From Planctomycetaceae bacterium (GTDB taxonomy: Bacteria > Planctomycetota > Planctomycetia > Pirellulales > Thermoguttaceae), in assembly GCA_015062085.1 (NCBI GenBank), contig SUVI01000048.1, positions 1-22,572 on the forward strand: a DNA stretch of 22,572 nt, in the 5' to 3' direction. This document shows, one piece after another, positions 1 to 6,830 of this stretch (its first letter is position 1; each line of letters starts with the position of its first letter). The notes under the pieces are model-generated. The model ran no database searches, was not told the origin of the DNA, and saw nothing but the letters and a program-made list of their open reading frames with translations. The position numbers and the translations under genes are program-made.

Positions 1-1
1 C

Positions 2-2302
2 AGCACGGGAACGGTCGAAAACTGGCGCAGACAGCTCGCGTTTTCGCTCCTTCTTTCCGGGAGACCGAATGCCCAAAATTTGAGTCAGGCTATCCTCACG
101 CTTCCGGCCGGTCAGGAAAAAGACGGACTTCTGCTTCTTACGAGCCGTGATCTTGCGCTCCTTTTGGCCAAAACGGAGGAAAAAGAGGGCGTTTCGCTGG
201 CTCTTCTGGGACTCGCGGACCGAAAGACGGGACTCTGCTTCACCGACGGCACTCCACAGCCGCTTTTCTCTGCCGAATTGCGTGAAACGGAGACGAAAAG
301 GCGTCTCGATCTCACCTCGCTCTCCGTCTGGAAGGAGATCTCCATCGCACAGAGACCGGGGACTTCCGAGTGGTCCTTCACGTTCCGCTCGCCGGTAAAC
401 GACGAGACCGCCGCGCCGCTGGAATGGACACTCACGATCCTGGCAGATCCGGAATGCTCCGCCTTGGAATTTGGCTGGCTCGGCAGGACGAACACGCCGA
501 AACTCTCATTCATGCGCGTTTGTGCCGGTCAACTCGTCTGCGGTCCTTTCGGCGGGAAAACGTGCGGACTTTACCCGAATACGTCTGGGCTTCTGCTTCC
601 CAAACCATTTTCGACCGCGATCTCCCGAAAGGCTCTCTACCCGGCCGGCTGGTGCGTCATGCCGTGGATGGCGATCTGGGAAGAAAACGCGCAGCGCGGG
701 ATCTATGCCGGATTCCATGACCCAAAAGGGAGTGCGAAGACCGTCGATTTCGTCTCGGAGCCGCTCAAAAATCAGGTAACGCTTTCCTTCACGCATTCTG
801 TCCCGAACATGACGGTGCCGGGAAATGAGACCGTTTCGCCCGGAAAGTTCGTCCTTCAGCCATTTGACGGAAACTGGTTCGACGCAGCACTCATTTACCG
901 CGGCTGGGTACGTGAAAATGCGGAGTGGTTCCCGAAACTCGGACCGGAAGGACGGCCGGACACGCCGAAGTGGGTGAAGGAACTCTCCATCTGGGCACAA
1001 GGCGGAGGGGAACCGGCGGCGGTCGTTCGGATGATGCGCGATTTCCGCGATGCGTTCGGTCTGCCGTGTGCGCTTCACTGGTACAACTGGCACAAAACGC
1101 CGTTCGACAATGACTATCCGCACTACGTTCCGGACGACGGTTTCCGCGAGGCCGTCAATGAGATCCAGAAAGACGGCGACATTTTCGTCATGCCGTACAT
1201 TAACGGAAGACTCTGGGACACGCGCGATCGCGGGATGGAAGACTTTCAGTTTACCAGCGTCGCGCTGCCTGCCGTGACAAAAAACGAAGCCGGCGAGCCG
1301 TTTACGGAAACGTATCGAAGTTTGGAGGAGGACGGCTCCAAAGTCAGGCTCGGCGCGATGTGTCCGTCCACGCGGCTCTGGCAGGAAAAGGTCACGTCGA
1401 TCATCTTGGGACTCATGAACGACCAGTACGTCAAGGCGGTCTACGTCGATCAGATCGCGGCGGCGAGGGCCGTCGAGTGCATGGATCCGACGCACGGCCA
1501 CCCGCTCGGCGGCGGTTCCTGGTGGGTCGCGTCCTACGCGGAGATGATGCGGAAGATCCGCGCGGAGATGAAAGTGTCCGGAAACGAATTCTCGCCCGGA
1601 AACGAGCGGATGCTCACCACAGAGTGCAACGCGGAAACGTACGCGGACCAGTTTGACGGCCTGCTGACCTGGCATCTCCAGTCCGATCAGGCAGTTCCCG
1701 CGTTCGCGGCAGTTTACGGAGGCGCCGTCCAAATGTTCGGCCGAAGTTACTCCGGCGACGACACGGCCGTCCGAATGAAAGCCGCGCAGCAGCTCATTTA
1801 CGGCGAGCAGATCGGCTGGTTCTCCCCCCTGACGATCAAGAGGAAGGGGGTCATGGAGTACGTGCGTCCTCTCGTGCATTTCCGAAACCAGATCGTGCCG
1901 TACTTCTTCAAGGGGGAAATGGCACATCCTGCCGAGTTCCTGGACCCGCTGCCGACGGTGACTTCCGACTGGAAATGGCACGGCAAAACTCTCGTGACGA
2001 TGGAGGCCGTCCAAACCTCCGCGTGGCGCATTCTGGAGTACCCAGAGAGCGAAAAGAGAGACTGGACGCAGGGAAAAGTCCGAAAAATGGTCTTCATTTT
2101 CACGAATTTCTCCGACACTCCCGTCAAAAGCCGCCTCCGCGCGCATCTCGAGGAATCGGGCTTTGCGGACCTGAGCAAAGTCAAGGTCGAAAAAATCGGA
2201 TCCGACGGCACTCGCACGCCGCTTTCCCTTGAGTTTTTCAAGCAGGAGATCGACTTTGCACCATTCCAGACCTGGGGTGTGGAGCTCTCTGAAACAGAGT
2301 GA
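2..2302 (+). CDS. Glycosidase-like TIM-barrel protein (DUF6259-like), 5' partial
   Basis: The frame is open from the left edge to the TGA at 2300-2302, so the gene almost certainly begins outside the window. A TTG at 80 could act as a start, but it has no clear ribosome site and the upstream codons are uninterrupted. The visible 766 residues have an N-terminal beta-rich region, then a barrel-like region with the phrases LHWYNWHKTP (about 1075-1104), VMPYINGRLWDTRD (about 1190-1231), VYVDQIAAA (Asp codon at 1448) and LTTECNAETY (Glu codon at 1622), and a C-terminal beta domain. An Asp at a strand end plus a later Glu is the pattern of retaining alpha-galactosidase-like hydrolases. The overall layout recalls DUF6259 proteins of PVC-group bacteria, from memory of the family. 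Substrate is unknown. Glycosidase activity is inferred and the catalytic assignment is tentative. Confidence 0.75.
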   Translation, partial: STGTVENWRRQLAFSLLLSGRPNAQNLSQAILTLPAGQEKDGLLLLTSRDLALLLAKTEEKEGVSLALLGLADRKTGLCFTDGTPQPLFSAELRETETKRRLDLTSLSVWKEISIAQRPGTSEWSFTFRSPVNDETAAPLEWTLTILADPECSALEFGWLGRTNTPKLSFMRVCAGQLVCGPFGGKTCGLYPNTSGLLLPKPFSTAISRKALYPAGWCVMPWMAIWEENAQRGIYAGFHDPKGSAKTVDFVSEPLKNQVTLSFTHSVPNMTVPGNETVSPGKFVLQPFDGNWFDAALIYRGWVRENAEWFPKLGPEGRPDTPKWVKELSIWAQGGGEPAAVVRMMRDFRDAFGLPCALHWYNWHKTPFDNDYPHYVPDDGFREAVNEIQKDGDIFVMPYINGRLWDTRDRGMEDFQFTSVALPAVTKNEAGEPFTETYRSLEEDGSKVRLGAMCPSTRLWQEKVTSIILGLMNDQYVKAVYVDQIAAARAVECMDPTHGHPLGGGSWWVASYAEMMRKIRAEMKVSGNEFSPGNERMLTTECNAETYADQFDGLLTWHLQSDQAVPAFAAVYGGAVQMFGRSYSGDDTAVRMKAAQQLIYGEQIGWFSPLTIKRKGVMEYVRPLVHFRNQIVPYFFKGEMAHPAEFLDPLPTVTSDWKWHGKTLVTMEAVQTSAWRILEYPESEKRDWTQGKVRKMVFIFTNFSDTPVKSRLRAHLEESGFADLSKVKVEKIGSDGTRTPLSLEFFKQEIDFAPFQTWGVELSETE

Positions 2303-2337
2303 TGAACAAACATAAACTTCATTTTAGGGGGAATAAA

Positions 2338-2615
2338 GGCTCTTCCGGCAAGTGCGTACCGATCAGGTCCGATCTCACCACTGAGAGCACTGAAAAGACG
2401 CAGAAACAGACTGAAAAGAAAGAAAAGAGGAAAAAAAGCAGGGAACGTGCACTGACACGAATTTCACGGAAGACACAGAAAGACACGAAAGGTTTAAAAT
2501 ATTTTTAATAGCCTTTTGGTGTATTTCGCATCTTTTCGTGTTTCCTTTCAGTGTCTTTCTGTGAACTCCTCTGTATCTTCAGTGGTAAAACTGGTACGCA
2601 GTTCCCAGATGAACC
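2338..2615 (-). repeat. Dispersed ~280-bp non-coding repeat, copy 1 (inverted)
   Basis: Read on the minus strand, this 278-bp segment matches the plus-strand segments at 4499-4781 and 10898-11154 almost end to end. Its minus-strand start reads GGTTCATCTGGGAACTGCGT and its minus-strand end reads TACGCACTTGCCGGAAGAGC. These ends are imperfect inverted repeats of each other. The interior has shared blocks such as CCAAAAGGC, AAATATTTTAAA and GAAATTCGTGTCAG. No frame is conserved between copies, so it is probably non-coding. It looks like a MITE-type or palindromic intergenic element. Confidence 0.85.
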
Positions 2616-2643
2616 ATTTAAAAAGAAAAATCGCAGATTTTCT

Positions 2644-2684
2644 GGATCCGTGCGGTTATGAATAAAAATTTGCCGCACGGATCC
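2644..2684 (+). terminator. Perfect 12-bp inverted repeat, terminator-like
   Basis: GGATCCGTGCGG at 2644-2655 is exactly complementary to CCGCACGGATCC at 2673-2684, with a 17-base AT-rich loop, and TATTTTT follows on the plus strand. It could terminate plus-strand transcription from the glycosidase-like gene, though it lies 340 bases after that stop and beyond the repeat. It could also be a protein-binding palindrome. The rest of the 2303-2767 gap is repeat copy 1 plus short unassigned sequence. Confidence 0.5.
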
Positions 2685-2767
2685 TATTTTTACCGCGTAA
2701 AATGAGTAATGAGGATCCATACGGCAATGAACAAAGTTTATCCAACGGGCTGACCGTCAGTTCAAGA

Positions 2768-4195
2768 CTACTCTTCGTCGTCTTCGAAGAGATCACCGTC
2801 GGACGCTTCGCCTTCCATATCAACAGACGTGGAGACCTGGATGTTCTTAATGATCTTGCCAATGGATTCAAAAACGGCACTTTCAATTTGGAACGTACCG
2901 GCGAGTTGGCCGTCATTCACGTCTACGACGTAAGTGACTTTTCCATCAAGACCGAGGTCCGCAAGTGCGGGATTCAGGCTGGCGACGAAGTCCATGTCGA
3001 AGGTCACATTTCCGTTTTTGTCGACCGTTCCGACTTTCAGCGGGTTGGCTTTCAGCGTTTTCTTCAGCAGCGTGGAGGCTTTCTGGGATTTCGCGGCTGC
3101 GACGAAGATGTACTTTTTGTGGACGCCGATCGCGATACTTTGTCCGCTGACGGCATGCTGGAGTTCATGGATCACAATGGACTTTCCGATCTTGCCGGCA
3201 TTGGCGGTACCGGTCACGTCGCCGTCTTCTTCCATTTCTTCAATGGCTTCCACGATCATTTTGTTGATCTCATCACCATTGCTGATCCCCATTGCTGCGA
3301 TTAGGCTTTCGCCGTCTGCGCTGAGGACAAAGTCCACTTTCTCAACGTCCATGGCGAGAAGGATAGCTTCACGGAGTTTTTCGGAGATTATTTCTTCCGA
3401 GGTCAGAGACGTGACCAGATCGCGGCGGTTATTTTCATCGAACGCGCCGAGGACCTGGACCGTAAACGGTGCGTTTTCATCGCAGAGGTTGCAGAGAACG
3501 GATTTCGTGAGTTTTTCACTGTTGGCGAAGTTTTGCGCGATGTCCGTTCCTTCTTTCGGAACCTGGGTGAACGCCAATTCGAGGTCGCCGGCGTTCGAAA
3601 TATCCAGATCCATCGTGAAAGATTCCATCTGAGCCATGTTTTTCTGCATCTGCTCGATCTGTTCCGGTTTCATATCCGGATTGAGAACGACAAGCATTCC
3701 AAGAAGAGGAGCCAATGCTTCCGGTCTCGCGTTGAGCGAGAGGACTTTCGAGCCGTCAAATTCCGGGACATCATCGGTCCATTCCATGTTCATACAGCAG
3801 ACGGCGAAATCGTTTTTGAATTCGACTTTGACATCTTCCGAAATCTTTCCGTCTTCCTGAAGTTTGCCGAGCTGGGTTTCAAACATGGTCTTGTTTTTCA
3901 CCGGGAGGAAGATGGTGTATGCGAAACCGTCTTCCGGCATATCAGCGATCAGTCCCATCGGTTTGGCGATGTCGATCCCGAACACGGCAGGCTGCGAAAG
4001 GAACATCTGAATGAGGATCGGATAATTCGGATCCATTTTCGCGGCGATCGTACTGGCTTTGGTCTGAATGCTTTCGATGCTGGCAAGTGTCAGTTCAACA
4101 TCGTGCGTCTCAGCCTGGACAAAGGCCGGAACGGAGAGCAGCATTCCAACGGATGTCACGAAGGCTGCGGAAATACTCATGAATTTTTTCAGCAT
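2768..4195 (-). CDS. Secreted protein of unknown function with acidic C-terminus
   Basis: A 475-residue protein. The start at 4195 is chosen because GGAGGA lies about 6 bases upstream and because it gives a clean signal peptide (MLKKFMSISAAFVTS..., cleavage likely after VQA, residue 28). An in-frame ATG at 4264 would add 23 poorly supported residues. The mature protein has alternating strand and helix stretches, a repeated theme of 'sum or difference' beta segments (for example FVLSADGESLIAAMGIS and IAIGVHKKYIFVAAA), two cysteines in VLCNLC, and ends DGDLFEDDEE. I recognise no catalytic motif. The general look resembles large families of periplasmic proteins of unknown function in Planctomycetota. 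It stands alone, has an exact consensus promoter at 4333-4361, and is bracketed by inverted copies of the dispersed repeat. Confidence 0.85.
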   Translation of the reverse strand: MLKKFMSISAAFVTSVGMLLSVPAFVQAETHDVELTLASIESIQTKASTIAAKMDPNYPILIQMFLSQPAVFGIDIAKPMGLIADMPEDGFAYTIFLPVKNKTMFETQLGKLQEDGKISEDVKVEFKNDFAVCCMNMEWTDDVPEFDGSKVLSLNARPEALAPLLGMLVVLNPDMKPEQIEQMQKNMAQMESFTMDLDISNAGDLELAFTQVPKEGTDIAQNFANSEKLTKSVLCNLCDENAPFTVQVLGAFDENNRRDLVTSLTSEEIISEKLREAILLAMDVEKVDFVLSADGESLIAAMGISNGDEINKMIVEAIEEMEEDGDVTGTANAGKIGKSIVIHELQHAVSGQSIAIGVHKKYIFVAAAKSQKASTLLKKTLKANPLKVGTVDKNGNVTFDMDFVASLNPALADLGLDGKVTYVVDVNDGQLAGTFQIESAVFESIGKIIKNIQVSTSVDMEGEASDGDLFEDDEE

Positions 4196-4317
4196 GGAAT
4201 TCCTCCATAAAAGGAAAATCAGGACAATAAAATCAAACGAAATGCGAAAATGCCAGTGAATCATACGGAATAAAAGGAGCTTTCAAAAAACTCTACAGTT
4301 TTTCGCAGACAGTTTTT

Positions 4318-4330
4318 GGCATAATATGCC
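4318..4330. promoter_or_regulatory. Palindrome at predicted transcription start (possible operator)
   Basis: GGCATA-A-TATGCC is a perfect 6-bp-arm palindrome. It spans the position about 7 bases downstream of the -10 box of the 2768-4195 gene, where transcription should begin. That position suits a repressor operator, but a 13-base AT-rich palindrome can arise by chance. Confidence 0.35.
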
Positions 4331-4332
4331 GA

Positions 4333-4361
4333 ATTATAGAGAATACGCACAGGATTGTCAA
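4333..4361 (-). promoter_or_regulatory. Consensus sigma-70 promoter of the secreted-protein gene
   Basis: On the minus strand, TTGACA (4361-4356) and TATAAT (4338-4333) are separated by exactly 17 bases, a full match to the housekeeping consensus. The predicted start near 4326 gives a leader of about 130 nt before the ATG at 4195. Confidence 0.85.
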
Positions 4362-4498
4362 GTGCCACTATGATTTTTTCTTCAATATTTCCAAAATTTT
4401 TTGGGAAATTATGCTCTTTGAAATTTAGAAACTCAAAAACCAAGCTCTCGAATCGATTTTAGGGCATGCCCCGTCATTTTAAGGGGGAAACAAAATTT

Positions 4499-4781
4499 GG
4501 TCCATCCGGGAACTGCGTACCACTTTCACCACTGAATACACGGAAGAGTTCACTGAAAGACACTGAAAGGAAACGCGAAAAACTCGAAAAAATGCGAAAT
4601 TCACCAAAAGGCGATCAAAAATATTTTAAATCTTTCGTGTCTTTTCGGTTTTTTCGTGAAATTCGTGTCAGGGCACGTTCCCTGCCTTTTTTCTCTTTCT
4701 TTTCAGTGTGTTTCTGCGCTTTTTCAGTGCTCTCAGTGGTGAGATCAAAATCTGGATCGGTACGCACCTTCCGGAATAGCC
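4499..4781 (+). repeat. Dispersed ~280-bp non-coding repeat, copy 2
   Basis: This is the longest copy at 283 bp. The left end GGTCCATCCGGGAACTGCGT and the right end TACGCACCTTCCGGAATAGC are imperfect inverted repeats. Similarity between left and right may extend outward into GGGGGAAACAAAATTT and its counterpart AAATTTCTCCCC. The inner halves (CACCACTGAA... and ...CAGTGGTGA) also pair imperfectly, so the whole element could fold into one long broken hairpin. Orientation is opposite to copy 1. It fills most of the gap between the genes ending at 4195 and 4813. Confidence 0.85.
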
Positions 4782-4812
4782 TCAAATTTCTCCCCAGCGG
4801 TGTTCCGTCAAA

Positions 4813-6750
4813 CTACTCGATCGCCTGAAATTGGATAGAATGTTCCGTCGCAAACTCCTCCGCCTTCGAGCCTGCTTTCCCACGGATCTTCCCATGGCTC
4901 ATGAATAACATGGCGTTGCTGAACACACTTTCTTCAATGTTCGTCACGCTTTCGGGGATCGTCACTGACCTGAGTTGCATGCAGGCCTCGAACGCGCGCG
5001 CTCCAATGCTCGTCACGCCTTCGGAAATCGTCACCGACGTGAGATTCTTGTTGCCGCAGAACGCAGCATCTCCAATGCTCGTCACTCCGTCGGGGATGGT
5101 GTATTCGGTGAGCTCCTTGCCTGCCGGGAACTGAACGAGCGTTTTACCGTCGGCACTGAATAGGATGCCGTCCACGCTCTTGAAATGCGTATTGTCCGCG
5201 GAGGCATGGATCTCTGTCAGGTTCCAGCATGAGGCAAATGCACTGCCGCCAATGCTCGTCACACTTTCAGGGATCGTCACCGACGTGAGGCTGGAGCAGG
5301 AGTTGAACGCGTTATCTTCAATGCTCGTCACGCTGTTGGAGATCGTCACGGTCTCGAGGCTTTTGCACAAGCTGAACGCGGCCTCTCCAATACTTGTTAC
5401 GTTTTCGGGGATCGTCACCGACGTGAGGCTCTTGCACTCGAAGAAAGCGGCCTCTCCAATACTTGTTACGTTTTCGGGGATCGTCACCGACGTGAGGCTC
5501 TCGCATCCGCGGAACGTGCGAACTTCAATGCTCGTTACACCATCAGGGATCGTCACTGATGTGAGGCTCTTGCAGCCGTCGAAAGCGTGATCTCCAATGC
5601 TCGTCACACCATCGGGGATCGTCACTGATGTGAGGCTCTCGCATCCGCTGAAAGCATAATCGCCAATGCTCGTCACACCATCGGGGATCGTCACCGACTT
5701 GAGGCTGGAGCAGCCGCTGAACACGCGATCGTCAATGCTCGTGACCCTGTCGGGGATCGTCACGGACGTGAGGTTCATACACCAGAAGAATGCGGAATCT
5801 CCAATGGTCGTCACGCTTTCGGGGATCGTCACCGACATGAGGTACACGCAACTGTCGAATGCGTTACCTTCAATGCTCGTCACTCCGTCGGGGATGGTGT
5901 ATTCGGTGAGCTCCTTGCCTGCCGGGAACTGAATGAGCGTTTTACCGTCGGCACTGAATAGGATGCCGTCCACGCTCTTGAAATGCGTATTGCCCGCGGA
6001 AACCTGGATCTCGGTCAGTTTATCGCATTCGATAAATGTACCGCGGTCAATGCTCTTCACGCTTTCGGGGACCGTCACCGACGTGAGGTACTCGCAGCTG
6101 TCGAACGCGGAATTTTCAATGCTCGTTACGCTGTTGGGGATGGTGTATTCGGTGAGGCCATTGCCTGCCGGGACCTGAATGAGCTTTTGGCCGTCGGCGC
6201 TGAACAGAATACCGTCCTCGCTCTTGAAATGTGTATTATCCTCGGAAACCAAGAACTCTACCAAGTTCACGCAACCCATGAATGCACCAACTCCAATGTC
6301 TGTTACACTTTTGGGGATGCTTATGGATGTGATGGGGGTGTTGCTGAACGCGAAATTGTCAATGTTCGTCACTCCGCTGGGGATCGTAACGATGAGGGCA
6401 TCGCCCACGTATTGAGTGATGTTTACGGAATCGTCGGTGATTTTGTATTCGAATTTCCCGTCAAGTTGTTTTGTCAGTTCCTCGATCGTCGGAATCTGTT
6501 CCTCACTCGTCGGAATCTGTTCCTCACTCGTCGGAATCTGTTCCTCACTCGCCGAAATCTGTTCCTCACTCGCCGAAATCTGTTCCTCACTCGCCGAAAG
6601 CGGGTCAGATCCTATTTCTTCGGACTGCGGGACCGAAACGGGATCTGTCGCGGAAAGAATGGTTTCATCTTGTTTCTCTGAAGGATCACAGCCGCATAAA
6701 TGAAGCATCGGGATCAGAAACGCAAGCAAAATTGGTACGTGTTGTTTCAT
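4813..6750 (-). CDS. BspA-type leucine-rich-repeat surface lipoprotein
   Basis: A 645-residue protein. The ATG at 6750 has AGGAG about 7 bases upstream and begins a lipoprotein signal with lipobox LCGC (lipidated Cys about residue 21, followed by Asp). Residues 52-92 are a heptad array of SEEQI units, giving an acidic stalk. From about residue 115 there are 17 BspA/TpLRR (LRR_5) motifs of the form SVTIPDGVTSIGDxAF, about 23 residues each. They are interrupted by three islands of the type NTHFKSVDGILFSADGK. The C-terminal cap contains KIRGKAGSKAEEFA, typical of BspA-like ends. Such proteins usually sit on the outer surface and bind proteins, host factors or polysaccharides; the ligand here is unknown. 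It lies 80 bp after the thioredoxin-protease gene on the same strand. I see no promoter in that gap, so co-transcription is possible. Internal copies are nearly identical in DNA, showing recent duplication or gene conversion. Confidence 0.9.
   Translation of the reverse strand: MKQHVPILLAFLIPMLHLCGCDPSEKQDETILSATDPVSVPQSEEIGSDPLSASEEQISASEEQISASEEQIPTSEEQIPTSEEQIPTIEELTKQLDGKFEYKITDDSVNITQYVGDALIVTIPSGVTNIDNFAFSNTPITSISIPKSVTDIGVGAFMGCVNLVEFLVSEDNTHFKSEDGILFSADGQKLIQVPAGNGLTEYTIPNSVTSIENSAFDSCEYLTSVTVPESVKSIDRGTFIECDKLTEIQVSAGNTHFKSVDGILFSADGKTLIQFPAGKELTEYTIPDGVTSIEGNAFDSCVYLMSVTIPESVTTIGDSAFFWCMNLTSVTIPDRVTSIDDRVFSGCSSLKSVTIPDGVTSIGDYAFSGCESLTSVTIPDGVTSIGDHAFDGCKSLTSVTIPDGVTSIEVRTFRGCESLTSVTIPENVTSIGEAAFFECKSLTSVTIPENVTSIGEAAFSLCKSLETVTISNSVTSIEDNAFNSCSSLTSVTIPESVTSIGGSAFASCWNLTEIHASADNTHFKSVDGILFSADGKTLVQFPAGKELTEYTIPDGVTSIGDAAFCGNKNLTSVTISEGVTSIGARAFEACMQLRSVTIPESVTNIEESVFSNAMLFMSHGKIRGKAGSKAEEFATEHSIQFQAIE
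5073..5202. repeat. 130-bp near-identical internal repeat, copy A
   Basis: This segment matches 5871-6000 with two visible differences (AACGAGC against AATGAGC, and GTCCGCG against CCCCGCG near the end). Both encode one LRR plus one SADGK island in the same frame. Neighbouring repeats are much less alike at DNA level, which points to recent duplication or gene conversion. Confidence 0.8.
5380..5503. repeat. 69-bp tandem LRR duplication
   Basis: The 55-base block 5380-5434 recurs at 5449-5503 with no visible difference, a shift of 69 bases or exactly 23 codons. It encodes two successive identical LRRs (SVTIPENVTSIGEAAF). This is a fresh single-repeat expansion within the LRR array. Confidence 0.8.
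5871..6000. repeat. 130-bp near-identical internal repeat, copy B
   Basis: Partner of 5073-5202 in the same gene and orientation, 798 bp apart (exactly 266 codons). Recombination between the copies would keep the frame and delete or add 266 residues. Confidence 0.8.
6492..6596. repeat. Five tandem 21-bp units coding the SEEQI heptads
   Basis: Five consecutive 21-bp units (GAATCTGTTCCTCACTCGTC plus one base) with two sequence variants run through the stalk of the LRR lipoprotein. A degenerate half unit precedes them at 6480-6491. As 21 is a multiple of three, slippage would change stalk length without breaking the frame. Confidence 0.85.
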
Positions 6751-6830
6751 AAAATCTCCTAAGTCTGAAAAGTTCTGCGAAATACTCGCGTTACAGTTTT
6801 TGTAGTGCCGAGCATTTCTTGAAGAATCTT

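Noticed and set aside
506..2146. 546-codon open frame on the minus strand inside the glycosidase-like gene
   Set aside because: The plus-strand frame has coherent enzyme-like motifs, while the minus-strand translation is Arg/His/Asp-rich with no domain pattern, as expected of a shadow in GC-rich coding DNA.
4261..4443. 60-codon minus-strand open frame ahead of the secreted-protein gene
   Set aside because: It overlaps the strong promoter and predicted start site and lacks a ribosome site.
4466..4828. 120-codon open frame through repeat copy 2 (and similar frames in copies 1 and 3)
   Set aside because: The translations differ between copies in frame and content, there is no ribosome site, and the DNA is conserved as a non-coding palindromic element.
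6492..6596. CRISPR-like array
   Set aside because: The units are head-to-tail with no spacers and lie in frame within a protein stalk.
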